64,000 nucleotides of DNA from Prosthecobacter sp. (lineage in GTDB: Bacteria; Verrucomicrobiota; Verrucomicrobiia; Verrucomicrobiales; Verrucomicrobiaceae). The position numbers were made by a program, and so were the translations under genes. Below are positions 42,731 through 51,570 of the stretch, one piece after another (position 1 is the stretch's first letter; each line of letters opens with the position of its first letter). The notes under the pieces are model-generated. The model was given only the letters and a program-made list of their open reading frames with translations. It did not search any database and had not been told where the DNA came from. The DNA lies in the NCBI RefSeq assembly GCF_034366625.1, contig NZ_JAXMIH010000006.1, positions 310,001 to 374,000 of the forward strand, written 5' to 3'.

Positions 42731-44098
42731 ATGCGCCCGATTCTGCTTCTGCTGCTTGGCACGGCCTCTCTCTGTGCCGCGCCGAACATCCTGTTCATCG
42801 TCAGCGATGATCAGCGACCGGACACGATTCATGCGCTGGGCAATGCGGTGATCGAAACGCCGAACCTCGACCGCCTCGTCACACGCGGCACTTCGTTCAC
42901 GCGGGCGTATGCGGGCTATCCGATCTGCCATGCCAGCCGGGCGCAGATTCTCACCGGCACCCACATTTTCCGCGCTTACCCGAAGTATCCCGGCGGCGCG
43001 ATTGATCCCAAACTCGCCACGCTGGCCGGAACGCTTCAAAAAAGCGGCTACCACACCTGCTACACCGGCAAATGGCACAACGACGGCCATCCCATGCAGC
43101 GCGGCTACACCACGACGAGCGGGCTTTACTCCAGCGGCGGTGGGAAAGGCATCACGCAACCGGAGATCGACGACCGTGGCCGTCCGCTCACCGGTTATCG
43201 CGGCTGGACCTTCAAAGACGCCGCCAACAAGCCGCTTCCCGACCAAGGTATTGGCCTTCAGCCCGACAACAGCCGCCATGTCACCGATGGGGCCATTCAC
43301 GCGATTCAGAACGCGCCGAAGGACAAACCGTGGCTCGTGCATGTGAACTTCGCTTTCCCGCATGATCCGCGCATGTGGCCCGCCGGCATGAAGAACCGTT
43401 ATGATGCCGCGAAGATGCCGCTCCCGGCCAATTTCGCCAAGGACCATCCCTTTGATCACGGCAACATCGACGGCCGCGACGAACGGCTCCTGCCCACACC
43501 ACGTGTCGAGACTGAGGTGCGCGAGGAATTGGCCCTCTACTACGCGATGATCACCGATCTCGACGCACAGCTCGGCCGCATCCTCGCCGCGTTGCCATCG
43601 ACAGATGAGACGATCATCATCTTCACCGCCGATCAAGGTCTCGCCCTCGGCAGCCACGGCCTGCTCGGGAAACAAAACCAGTATGAGCACAGCATCCGCA
43701 GCCCGCTCATCTTCTGCGGCCCTGGTTTGCCGCAAAACAAGCGCAGCACGGCTCTGGTGACTCTTCACGATCTCTTCCCCACGCTTTGTGAACTCAGCGA
43801 CACCACGATTCCGCCCACCGTGACTGGAAAGAGCCTCGCCCCGCTCCTGCGTCATCAAACCAATCGTGTTCATGATTTCGTCACCGGCGTCTTCACCGAC
43901 ACGCAGCGCATGATCTGCGATGAACGCTGGAAATACGTGCTCTACCCGAAGGCAAACCGCGAACAGCTCTTCGATCTGCAAAACGATCCGCACGAACAGG
44001 CTGATCTCAGCGCTGATTCTGCGCATCAGGCGAAACGTGATGAGTTGAAGGCCAGGTTGCAGGTGTGGCGGCGCGAGAATGGTGATCCAAACCTCTGA
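42731..44098 (+). CDS. Secreted sulfatase
   Basis: A 455-residue sulfatase with a signal peptide ([17 protein letters not shown]). Metal ligands D26 and D27 occur in [10 protein letters not shown]. The formylglycine motif is C66-H-A-S-R70 in [12 protein letters not shown], a C-x-A-x-R form in place of the usual C-x-P-x-R. Other family blocks are [11 protein letters not shown] and [18 protein letters not shown]. It would remove sulfate esters from polysaccharides after conversion of C66 by a maturase not encoded here. Neighbouring esterase and dehydrogenase genes on the same strand suggest a polysaccharide-use locus. Confidence 0.9.
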   Translation: MRPILLLLLGTASLCAAPNILFIVSDDQRPDTIHALGNAVIETPNLDRLVTRGTSFTRAYAGYPICHASRAQILTGTHIFRAYPKYPGGAIDPKLATLAGTLQKSGYHTCYTGKWHNDGHPMQRGYTTTSGLYSSGGGKGITQPEIDDRGRPLTGYRGWTFKDAANKPLPDQGIGLQPDNSRHVTDGAIHAIQNAPKDKPWLVHVNFAFPHDPRMWPAGMKNRYDAAKMPLPANFAKDHPFDHGNIDGRDERLLPTPRVETEVREELALYYAMITDLDAQLGRILAALPSTDETIIIFTADQGLALGSHGLLGKQNQYEHSIRSPLIFCGPGLPQNKRSTALVTLHDLFPTLCELSDTTIPPTVTGKSLAPLLRHQTNRVHDFVTGVFTDTQRMICDERWKYVLYPKANREQLFDLQNDPHEQADLSADSAHQAKRDELKARLQVWRRENGDPNL

Positions 44099-44145
44099 TC
44101 GGACGCAACGTCTGCCATTCGCCAGCGTTTTGTGGGCATCCAATC

Positions 44146-45075
44146 ATGAACACGCACCGACTTCCGTCCGTGCTGACAGCCTTGCTCGTCAGCCTCCTCA
44201 TCCTCGGCACAAGCCATGCGCAAAAAGCCGCACGCCAGGGACCCAAACTCAAACCTGATCTCGCCAACGAGCACTATGGCCCTCATGAACGCCATGTGCT
44301 CGATTTCTGGAAGGCGAAGTCGGACAAACCCACGCCGCTCGTCGTCTTCATCCACGGCGGCGGGTTTCGGGCTGGAAGCAAGGAGGGCATCTCTGGCTCA
44401 CTCTTTGCACTGCTGGACAAGGGCATCTCGGTGATGTCGATCAACTACCGCTTCTCGCCAGAGGTCACGTTTCCAGCGCATTACATGGACAGCGCCCGCG
44501 CGATTCAATACGCACGCCTCCACGCGAAAGAATGGAACATTGATCCGAAGCGCATCGGCTCCACCGGCGGCTCGGCAGGGGCAGGCACGTCGCTGTGGAT
44601 CGGCTTTCACGATGACATGGCTGATCCCAAGAGCGAAGACCCCGTGTTGCGTGAGTCCACGCGGCTGAGCTGCATGGCCGTCTTCGGTGCGCAGTGTACC
44701 TATGACCCGATCACCATCACCGAGTGGATCGGCGAGGCCGCTGCACGGCATCCGGCGCTCGAAGGTTTCTACGGCCTGAAGTGGGATCAGTATCAAACAC
44801 CCGCCGCACGCGAAATGTTCAAGAAGGCGGCTGCGATCACCTACCTCACCAAAGACGATCCGCCGGTGTATGCCTTCTACTCCGAGCCACGCGGCCCATT
44901 GCCGCCGGATGCCAAACCGGGCACGGGCATTCATCACATCAACTTCGGCATCAAACTCAAGGAGCAGATGGACGCGCTCGGCATCGAATGCACGATCCGC
45001 CATGCCGATGAGAAACCGAACACGGGCCAGGAGACGAACGATTTCTTCATCAAGCATCTGCTGGGAACGAAATGA
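44146..45075 (+). CDS. Secreted alpha/beta-hydrolase esterase
   Basis: A 309-residue protein with a signal peptide (ending near TSHAQK). The oxyanion block is [12 protein letters not shown] and the nucleophile elbow STGGSAGAG has the serine in G-G-S-A-G. The acid and base probably lie in [13 protein letters not shown] and CTIRHADEK. The enzyme belongs with the carboxylesterase / acetyl-xylan-esterase-like (BD-FAE or hormone-sensitive-lipase-like) group. It starts 47 bases after the sulfatase and ends 6 bases before the sugar dehydrogenase gene. Deacylation of a sulfated or acetylated sugar polymer is inferred. Confidence 0.82.
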   Translation: MNTHRLPSVLTALLVSLLILGTSHAQKAARQGPKLKPDLANEHYGPHERHVLDFWKAKSDKPTPLVVFIHGGGFRAGSKEGISGSLFALLDKGISVMSINYRFSPEVTFPAHYMDSARAIQYARLHAKEWNIDPKRIGSTGGSAGAGTSLWIGFHDDMADPKSEDPVLRESTRLSCMAVFGAQCTYDPITITEWIGEAAARHPALEGFYGLKWDQYQTPAAREMFKKAAAITYLTKDDPPVYAFYSEPRGPLPPDAKPGTGIHHINFGIKLKEQMDALGIECTIRHADEKPNTGQETNDFFIKHLLGTK

Positions 45076-45081
45076 CCCACC

Positions 45082-46341
45082 ATGAAACGCGTCGCTGCTC
45101 TGATGTTCATGCTGTGCTGCGGTTTCGTCGCCGCACAGACGAAGACGAAGCCGCCGCCTCCCGTCCCGCCGCCATTGCCACCGATGGCATATGCGCTGGA
45201 GGATGCGCTCGGCGGGCTGACATTTTCGATGCCGGTGGCTGTCGTCAGTGCGAAAGGAAACAAGGATCGCCTGTTCGTCGTCGAAAAGACCGGGCACATC
45301 CAGCTCGTGACGCATCTCGATCAACCAACGCCGACGAAACAGATCTTCGCCGATTTCATCGAACGTCCTGACGGCAAGCTCGATGACAAAGGCGAGTGCG
45401 GCCTGCTCGGTCTCGCGTTTCATCCCGAGTTCGCACGCAATGGTCGATACTTTGTCTGCTATAGCCTGCGCATCGGCGATCAGCTTCATCAGCGGGTCTC
45501 GCGCTTTGATGGCGATAAAGAACAGCCGCTGATCACGCAGCTTGATCCTGCGGGCAATCACAACGGCGGTGATCTCCACTTCGGCCCGGATGGCTTTCTC
45601 TACATCAGCGTCGGCGATGGCGGCGGTGGCAACGATGCCTTCGACAACGCGCGCTTCATTAACAAAGGATTCCACGCCGCGATCCTGCGCATCGACGTGG
45701 ACAAGAAGCCCGGCAGCCTGCCGCCGAATGCTCATCCGGCCATCGCTCGCGATGCGAGTGGCTCGGCATTCTTCGCCGTTCCTGCGGACAATCCGTTTGT
45801 CGGTGTCACGACGCATCACGGCGAAAAGATCGATCCCGCCACCGTGCGCACGGAGATCTGGGCCACCGGTCTGCGCAACGTGTGGCGCTTCAGCTTTGAT
45901 CCGCCGACGGGAAGGCTCTTTGCAGCCGATGTCGGACAGAATCTCTACGAGGAGGTCAATCTGATCGAAAAAGGCGGCGACTACGGCTGGAGCCATCGCG
46001 AAGGTTTGCACGCTTTCGATCTCGGTCCCGGCAAAGACATGCCGCCGGCAGACTTTCACCCGCTCGACCCGATCTTCGAGTATCCGCGCACCACCGGCCT
46101 CAGCATCACCGGCGGCTGTGTTTATCACGGCACGAAGTTCCCCGAGTTCAAAGATGCCTATCTCTGCGCTGACTACGCCTTTGGCCGCGTGATCGCGGCG
46201 CGTGAGAAGAAGGGACGTTGGGAGCAGGAGATCATCGCCTTTGAGCCTGCCATCACGGGCATCAGCATCGATCCGCGCGATGGCGAGCTGCTTTTCTGCA
46301 ACATGGCGAAGGGGAGAGTGATGCGGTTGCGGAGACAGTAA
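45082..46341 (+). CDS. PQQ-dependent sugar dehydrogenase-like protein (GSDH/HHIP fold)
   Basis: A 419-residue secreted protein. After a signal peptide and a proline-rich linker (TKTKPPPPVPPPLPP) comes a six-bladed propeller of the soluble glucose/sorbosone dehydrogenase family: ECGLLGLAFHPEFARNGRYF, GNHNGGDLHFGPDGFLYISVGDG with the expected catalytic histidine, WATGLRNVWRFSFD, ADVGQNLYEEVN and GGDYGWSHREG. It would oxidise sugars or alcohols in the periplasm with bound PQQ; no PQQ synthesis genes are visible. It is in one run with the esterase and sulfatase. Confidence 0.87.
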   Translation: MKRVAALMFMLCCGFVAAQTKTKPPPPVPPPLPPMAYALEDALGGLTFSMPVAVVSAKGNKDRLFVVEKTGHIQLVTHLDQPTPTKQIFADFIERPDGKLDDKGECGLLGLAFHPEFARNGRYFVCYSLRIGDQLHQRVSRFDGDKEQPLITQLDPAGNHNGGDLHFGPDGFLYISVGDGGGGNDAFDNARFINKGFHAAILRIDVDKKPGSLPPNAHPAIARDASGSAFFAVPADNPFVGVTTHHGEKIDPATVRTEIWATGLRNVWRFSFDPPTGRLFAADVGQNLYEEVNLIEKGGDYGWSHREGLHAFDLGPGKDMPPADFHPLDPIFEYPRTTGLSITGGCVYHGTKFPEFKDAYLCADYAFGRVIAAREKKGRWEQEIIAFEPAITGISIDPRDGELLFCNMAKGRVMRLRRQ

Positions 46342-46367
46342 GCCTGCGTCCGCCCGCAAAGCATGAA

Positions 46368-46429
46368 GTAGCCTGGCCTTTCTAGGCTGGGCATCTCGCC
46401 ATGATCACAGGCTAGAAAGCCCATGCTAC
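46368..46429. repeat. REP-like doublet, 62 bp, copy A
   Basis: GTAG (46368-46371) to CTAC (46426-46429), with hairpin GCCT-TTCT-AGGC facing GGCT-AGAA-AGCC. It lies between the convergent stops of the sugar dehydrogenase and DUF1501 genes. A near-copy of the same length and orientation is at 47893-47954. Confidence 0.78.
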
Positions 46430-46438
46430 AAGCGCGCC

Positions 46439-47812
46439 TCACGCGATGATCTCCTTCACCACGCTGCCCTTCACATCGGTGAGGCGGAAGTCGCGGCCGC
46501 TGTAGCGGAAGGTGAGCTTTTCGTGATCGAGGCCGAGCAGGTGCAGCATCGTGGCGTGCAGGTCGTGAATGTGGACTTTGCCCTCCACGCCTTCCGCACC
46601 GTAGTCGTCGCTGAGACCGTGGCGATGGCCGGGCTTCACGCCGCCGCCAGCCATCCAGATGGTGAAGGCGCGGTTGTTGTGATCGCGGCCGTCGCTTTGA
46701 CCAAAGGGCGTGCGGCCAAACTCACAGGCGAAGATGACTAGCGTGTCGTCGAGCAGTCCGCGCTGTTGCAGGTCGGTGAGCAGACCGGCGATGGGTTTGT
46801 CGGTGGCGGCGCAACTGGTGGGGAGCAGGTTCTTGATGTCGAAATGATGATCCCATCCGCCTGTGCCGATCTCGATGTAGCGCACACCGGCCTCGGCGAA
46901 TTTGCGGGCAAAGAGACACTGGCGGCCAAAGTTGTCGGTCGCCGTATTGCCGATGCCGTAGAGCTTCAGTGTGTCGGCGGATTCGCGGCTGAGATCGAGC
47001 AGCGAGGGAACGGCAGCCTGCATGCGGAAGGCCATTTCATAGGAGTGGATGACGCCTTCGAGGTCGGGATTCACTTCGTCGAGCGCGAGCCGTCGTTGAT
47101 TCGTGCGGCGCAGAAACTCAAGCTGTGCGCGCTGCTGAGCGGGCGTGAGATGCGTGGGCACGAGGTCCGGCACGGGCAGCGAGCCGGGCTTGTCCTTCGA
47201 GCCACCGGCGCTGACCATCGTGGCCTGATACGCAGCGGGCAGGAAGGCGCTGCCGTGGTTGTTGCCACCGAATTGGCGAAGCGAGTTCATGGCGATGTAG
47301 CCCGGCAGATCCTGTGTTTCGGAGCCGAGACCGTAGAGCGTCCAGGCACCGACCGACGGCCGTGCTTGTGATGCGATGCCGGTGTGGAAAAACGGCACGG
47401 CGGTCTCGTGTGCCTGCTGATCGGTATGCATCGCGCTGAGGACGCAGAGCTTGTCCACATGACGCGCCACGTAGGGATACAGCTCGCTGACCCAGTGTCC
47501 GCTCTGGCCGTATTGAGCGAACTGCCACATGCTGCCCATCAACTTTGATGTGCCCTTGGTGCCGAAGGGTTTGCCAGCATCAGCGGTGAGCTTGGGCTTG
47601 TAATCAAAGGTGTCCACATGCGACACACCACCCTGCATGAACATCATGATGACGCGCTTCGCTTTCGCCGGGAACAAGGCCGGGCGTGGCGCTGTGGGAT
47701 TGTTCAGTGCTGCGATCGCCTGTGTGCTCAATCCCGCGAACGCCGCATAGCCAAAGCCATTGAGCGTGGAGCGCAGCATGTCGCGGCGGCTAAGGATGGG
47801 GGGAGAGTTCAT
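46439..47812 (-). CDS. DUF1501 secreted protein
   Basis: A 457-residue protein with a Tat-type signal (LSRRDMLRSTLNGFGYAAFAGL). Family features are KAKRVIMMFMQGGVSHVDTFDYKP near the start, TGGWDHHFDIKN, FACEFGRTPFGQ with RDHNNRAF, and the C-terminal HDLHATMLHLLGLDHEKLTFRY. It has an alkaline-phosphatase/sulfatase-like fold with metal ligands, but the reaction is not established. Members normally follow a DUF1549/DUF1553 cytochrome gene directly. Here that partner is probably the gene at 51571-54048, now separated by two nuclease genes. Confidence 0.88.
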   Translation of the reverse strand: MNSPPILSRRDMLRSTLNGFGYAAFAGLSTQAIAALNNPTAPRPALFPAKAKRVIMMFMQGGVSHVDTFDYKPKLTADAGKPFGTKGTSKLMGSMWQFAQYGQSGHWVSELYPYVARHVDKLCVLSAMHTDQQAHETAVPFFHTGIASQARPSVGAWTLYGLGSETQDLPGYIAMNSLRQFGGNNHGSAFLPAAYQATMVSAGGSKDKPGSLPVPDLVPTHLTPAQQRAQLEFLRRTNQRRLALDEVNPDLEGVIHSYEMAFRMQAAVPSLLDLSRESADTLKLYGIGNTATDNFGRQCLFARKFAEAGVRYIEIGTGGWDHHFDIKNLLPTSCAATDKPIAGLLTDLQQRGLLDDTLVIFACEFGRTPFGQSDGRDHNNRAFTIWMAGGGVKPGHRHGLSDDYGAEGVEGKVHIHDLHATMLHLLGLDHEKLTFRYSGRDFRLTDVKGSVVKEIIA

Positions 47813-47892
47813 GGCGGTGAATCAGTGGGACAGGCCAATGATAAGCCTGGGACATGGCTTGTCTTGCTTGGGGGAAAGAGAATCGGGTGATA

Positions 47893-47954
47893 GTAGCCTG
47901 GCCTTTCTAGGCCGGGCTTTTGATCCCGACCACAGGCTCGAAAGCCCCTGCTAC
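47893..47954. repeat. REP-like doublet, 62 bp, copy B
   Basis: GTAG (47893-47896) to CTAC (47951-47954). It has the same 62-base length and orientation as copy A at 46368-46429, with near-identical outer thirds and a diverged centre. It lies between the DUF1016 stop and the DUF1501 start, at the left junction of the presumed insert. Confidence 0.78.
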
Positions 47955-47974
47955 GGCGTGGAGCGCGACTCACC

Positions 47975-49162
47975 TCATTTCTTCTTCGTCTTTGCTTTTA
48001 CCTTCGCGTTGGCTGGCTGGTTCAGCTCCCGCTCAATGTCCGCAATGGTCGGCAGCGAGCCTTGCAGCTTCTTCGGCAGCGACTCCACGAGGCGCGTCTG
48101 CCACTCGGCCACGCCGATGGGCTTCTTCACGTCGCGCAGGGCATACTCCACCTTGAGCTTGTTCTTCGCGTCCTTGCACAGCAGCAGGCCGATGGTCGGG
48201 GCATCGTCCGCATGGCGCATCTGGTCGTCCACGGCGGAGAGATAGAAATTCATCTTGCCCGCGAACTCCGGCTCGAAGGGCTTCATCTTCAAGTCCACCA
48301 CCACGAAGCAACGCAGCCGCAGATGGTAGAACAGCAGGTCGAGATAAAAATCCTCGTCGCCCACTTCGAGCGGCACCTGCCGTCCGACGAACGCGAACCC
48401 CGCGCCCATCTCCAGCAGCAGCTTCTGCACATGCTCCACCAGCCCGCGCTCCAGATCTCGCTCATGCGCCTCCTCCGACAGCGACAGAAAGTCGAACGTG
48501 TAAGGATCCTTCAACGCCTCCCGCGCCAGGTCCGACTGTGCCGGCGGCAGCGTCAGCGCAAAGTTCGTGATCGCCTTCCCGCTGCGCTCATGCAGTCGCG
48601 ATTCGATCTGCACCGTCAGCACCGCCCGGCTCCAGCCATTCTCCAATGTCTTGCGCGCATACCACAGGCGCGTGGCGGGGTCTTTGAGCTTGTGCAGCAG
48701 GATGAGATTCGTGCTCCACGGCAGCAGCGACAGCGGTTCTGGTGGGTCGTCCAATTGTGTCACGGGCCGTGACACTAATTCTGCAACAGGCTGTTGCACT
48801 TTTGCCTTCCGCAATTGTGTCACAGCCTGTGAGACAATTGGGGCACTCGATTCTCCCACAGGCTGTGGGAGAATTTTGATGGGAGCCCATGCCGCGTAGA
48901 ACGCTCGCATTCGTTTCAGGTTCAGCGGCGAGAATCCATCCATCTCCGGGAACTCAGCCGCCAAATCCTTCGCCAGCCGCTCCACCACCTTCGCGCCCCA
49001 GCCTTCCGCCTTCTGCGCCCGCAGAATCTCCCGCCCGATGTGCCAGTAGAGCAGGATCAACTCCCGGTTCACCGACACCGCCGCCTTCATCTGCGCCGCA
49101 CGGACGCGGGCTTTCAGGTCGGCGAGCAGCGGGGCGTAGCTGGTGGAGAAAATTGGTTTCAT
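47975..49162 (-). CDS. DUF1016 (YhcG-family) PD-(D/E)XK nuclease
   Basis: A 395-residue protein with an N-terminal DUF1016 helical domain (LLADLKARVRAAQMKAAVSV, LLYWHIGREILRAQ) and a C-terminal YhcG-type nuclease domain (about 175-370). The PD-(D/E)XK residues are D275 in DFYLDLLFYH and D290-L-K292 in FVVVDLKMKPFEPEF. A lysine-rich tail ends the protein. Between the domains (about 97-137) lies an inserted stretch encoded by four palindromes, giving repeated QPV/QAV/RPV peptides. DUF1016 proteins are common in defence islands, and some are linked to restriction-like functions. The gene starts 17 bases after the stop of the STAND-nuclease gene, so the two form an operon. Confidence 0.88.
   Translation of the reverse strand: MKPIFSTSYAPLLADLKARVRAAQMKAAVSVNRELILLYWHIGREILRAQKAEGWGAKVVERLAKDLAAEFPEMDGFSPLNLKRMRAFYAAWAPIKILPQPVGESSAPIVSQAVTQLRKAKVQQPVAELVSRPVTQLDDPPEPLSLLPWSTNLILLHKLKDPATRLWYARKTLENGWSRAVLTVQIESRLHERSGKAITNFALTLPPAQSDLAREALKDPYTFDFLSLSEEAHERDLERGLVEHVQKLLLEMGAGFAFVGRQVPLEVGDEDFYLDLLFYHLRLRCFVVVDLKMKPFEPEFAGKMNFYLSAVDDQMRHADDAPTIGLLLCKDAKNKLKVEYALRDVKKPIGVAEWQTRLVESLPKKLQGSLPTIADIERELNQPANAKVKAKTKKK
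48753..48874. repeat. Four in-frame palindromes within the DUF1016 gene
   Basis: The palindromes are at 48753-48780 (core GTGTCACGGGCCGTGACAC), 48782-48798 (TGCAACAGGCTGTTGCA), 48813-48839 and 48850-48874. The last is a perfect 25-base palindrome. All share a centre of the form CACAGGCTGTG or a variant. All are in frame, 1-14 bases apart, and encode the interdomain linker. Confidence 0.85.
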
Positions 49163-49179
49163 GACGGAAATATACGGGG

Positions 49180-51465
49180 CTACTGATCAACATCGTCGAA
49201 CACTGACCTATCGCTCTCGTTGGCTGGCGTGGATGCCGAACCCCTGAAATCATCATTATCCGGATCGTCTGGTTGGTCAGCGCGTAATTCCTCGACCACC
49301 GAGTCAATTTCGCTCAGCGCCTCATTGATAAGATTCACAGCGTCTTTATCAGTCTCAAAAGATTTGCGATAGGTCTTCAGGACGTCTGTGAGAGATTCGA
49401 AATACGATTCGGGATCTTCTCTCCGAGGACAGTTCCAACGCCAGTCGGAGATGGTAGAGTCTAAGTCGGTCAACAACTCCCGCCGCACGTCATCCATCGT
49501 GGCCTCAAACTCATCATCTGTGAACATTGCTCGAAGATTCTCTCGGAGAAAGCCATCATCTGGTGTGGAGACGGCTAGATCCCTCATCTCCAGCACTGCC
49601 TTACTACGAATCTCTTCGGGTAATATTCCCGCTTCATGGAGGCAAGCCAAAACGTCCACATCACTAACAGCACTCAGATATGAGTGAACACGGAGGCCTG
49701 CAATAAACCCAGGACGCATGCCAACAAAGGCCCGTAGAAAGCTGGCATCGCAGCGATAGCTGAGGAAACTATGCAGAGCATCTCGATCTTCTTCTTTTGA
49801 GGTGTTGAGTGTGCTCATGCGTTGAATGAGCGCTTCGTATCGTTCCGAAGGCACGACAACCTTGACACCCTCAATACCAACATCGCCGCAAGTGACTTCG
49901 CGAAAGACCATCTTGATTGGAGTTCCTGCCAGATAGATGTGCATCAGTTCATGATCTTCAGAGATCAGGCTGGCGAAAGCGTCTCGAATTGTGGGGTGCT
50001 TGAAGCGCCAGAAGTGGCTGCCTCCGCTGATTGTGTAAAGCACCAGTGTGCCGTCCAGAGCAGCTAATGCTTCTCGGATTCCCGAAATGCTACCTCCAAG
50101 TAGTTCAACCGCTTGTCCTTCGTCGCCATTCAGAACGATGGGGCTCGCTAGGGCCCCCTCCCGCATGAAGATCACTGCAAGAGCCGTCCTTGAATCGGTG
50201 TCAAGGTTCCGGATCACGCCACAAAGAAACTCCTTTGGATGTTCGACGAAATTCTCGATGCCAGGTTGGGTGACGATCAGACTTTTGGTGAATACGACGG
50301 AGCCTAACCGTCTGGCAATCTCAGGGCTGAATCGTTGGTGTGCCGCCACCCCAGACAAGAGCGGTTTTAGGCGGCTTTTCACGTCCTGCGGCTGCGTCCC
50401 AAGCCGAATGTGGTTGTAGAGGATCTGTTCTTTCTCTGAAGATGAAAGCTTTTCGACTTGAATGACGACCTGGGACTCATGCACAACTGGGAACGCGGAC
50501 ACCTTGAGGGTATTTCGCGCAGCGTTGTAAACATAGTCGCGCGAAGTGAACAAGACGCGTGCGCCGCGTTTGATCGCAGCTTGGATGTGAGGGAAAACAC
50601 GGTTCCATGATGCAACGCTCTGCCAATCGCATTGAGTAGCTCCAAATGCGTCATCTACCCAAAAGAACTGCTTGGGCTCATGCGGATTGGAATGCGCAAC
50701 AAAGTCATCCGCATCCCTCACTTTCAGCGTGGAGCATCTCCATTCATCGATTGACGCAACTGCCAGCGCTGCCGCTATGGTCGATTTGCCGCAGGCCGGC
50801 TCTCCCAAAAGCAGAACAAATCCATGATCGATCAAAGCCTGGGCGCTTCTTCGGTATGCGTCGGTTATGACGAGTTTTGCGAGATCATCGCCGAGGGCAC
50901 TCAGTATCTCCCTGGCTTGAGCGTATGCTCGTTCATCAAGTATCTGCCCCAAATCTCCAAGACCGTAAACCCGAGGAACCAGCATTCTTAGCCGAGAAGA
51001 CTCACGAATAATTTGGGAGATTCGCTCAAGACCAAAGGTCGCGAATTTTTGAATTCCCGGAACAGCTTCGAAAGCATGCCGAAGCGCTGCATCTGTTGCG
51101 CCCGAAACATGTGCGTTCGTGAACAAAAGGTAGTTATCAGCAAGGCCACGCTTCGCGAGAATCGCGGCTTTTGCGAGTTCACCTTTTAAATCGGCCGGCG
51201 ACCAGTGTTTTCCAGCCTTGGCGGTGAACTTACACTGCACTGTGAAACTGCCAGACCACGATTCGTTTGCAGTGGGTTTCCAACGGCCTTGGAAGGCTCC
51301 ATCTCTGCCACCATCGCGTGAATCGAAAAATGACTGGACGGTTTGGCCAAAGACTTCGCCAATGATAGTCACACAGAGGTTTTGAAACGCTTTCCAGCCA
51401 AGCGTGTGGAGTTCGTAGCATACATCCGATGCCTGAATTTTTGCTGGCTTGCGTTTGACGTTCAT
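49180..51465 (-). CDS. Mrr-like nuclease fused to STAND-type NTPase (candidate antiphage protein)
   Basis: A 761-residue cytoplasmic protein. Residues about 20-150 look like an Mrr-type PD-(D/E)XK nuclease: GWKAFQNLCVTIIGEVFG, D51/D55 in DSRDGGRDGAF and Q77-C-K79 in TVQCKFT. A P-loop NTPase follows, with Walker A GEPACGKST (221-229), Walker B FFWVDD (267-272) and the FTSRD block (306-310), as in the STAND branch called nSTAND3. The C-terminal 350 residues are helical and presumably the sensor, ending in an acidic, disordered tail. Nuclease-STAND fusions (Avs-like) act in phage defence by degrading DNA after sensing. GC is lower than in its neighbours (hand counts of two 60-base lines: 50% and 55%, against 62% in the flanking cytochrome gene). 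Confidence 0.8.
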   Translation of the reverse strand: MNVKRKPAKIQASDVCYELHTLGWKAFQNLCVTIIGEVFGQTVQSFFDSRDGGRDGAFQGRWKPTANESWSGSFTVQCKFTAKAGKHWSPADLKGELAKAAILAKRGLADNYLLFTNAHVSGATDAALRHAFEAVPGIQKFATFGLERISQIIRESSRLRMLVPRVYGLGDLGQILDERAYAQAREILSALGDDLAKLVITDAYRRSAQALIDHGFVLLLGEPACGKSTIAAALAVASIDEWRCSTLKVRDADDFVAHSNPHEPKQFFWVDDAFGATQCDWQSVASWNRVFPHIQAAIKRGARVLFTSRDYVYNAARNTLKVSAFPVVHESQVVIQVEKLSSSEKEQILYNHIRLGTQPQDVKSRLKPLLSGVAAHQRFSPEIARRLGSVVFTKSLIVTQPGIENFVEHPKEFLCGVIRNLDTDSRTALAVIFMREGALASPIVLNGDEGQAVELLGGSISGIREALAALDGTLVLYTISGGSHFWRFKHPTIRDAFASLISEDHELMHIYLAGTPIKMVFREVTCGDVGIEGVKVVVPSERYEALIQRMSTLNTSKEEDRDALHSFLSYRCDASFLRAFVGMRPGFIAGLRVHSYLSAVSDVDVLACLHEAGILPEEIRSKAVLEMRDLAVSTPDDGFLRENLRAMFTDDEFEATMDDVRRELLTDLDSTISDWRWNCPRREDPESYFESLTDVLKTYRKSFETDKDAVNLINEALSEIDSVVEELRADQPDDPDNDDFRGSASTPANESDRSVFDDVDQ

Positions 51466-51478
51466 GAGTCGAGAGAAA

Positions 51479-51517
51479 TCTACAACCTGGAGGTCTAATC
51501 ATCCCAAGGCTTGTAGA
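51479..51517. repeat. Inverted repeat TCTACAA...TTGTAGA upstream of the STAND nuclease
   Basis: Seven-base arms at 51479-51485 and 51511-51517 surround a 25-base spacer with partial further pairing. It lies 13-52 bases upstream of the STAND-nuclease ATG. It could be an operator for the defence genes or the remains of an insertion boundary. Confidence 0.35.
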
Positions 51518-51570
51518 TACGTCCACAACTTCAGCAAGCACTTAAGTCCGCCAGCCTCACACTTCGTGCC

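Noticed and set aside
44398-46359. 653-codon open frame on the minus strand
   Set aside because: It is the mirror of the esterase and PQQ-type dehydrogenase genes, both of which show catalytic motifs and signal peptides; the antisense product has none.
46368-47954. Composite transposon or insertion sequence bounded by the 62-bp repeats
   Set aside because: No transposase lies between them and no target duplication is visible; the units fit REP doublets better.
48753-48874. CRISPR array
   Set aside because: The repeats are palindromes of differing sequence with short uneven spacing, and lie in frame inside a gene; there are no unique spacers and no cas gene.
51466-51570. tRNA attachment site at the edge of the defence insert
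   Set aside because: No tRNA-like fold or attachment-type direct repeat could be found on either side.
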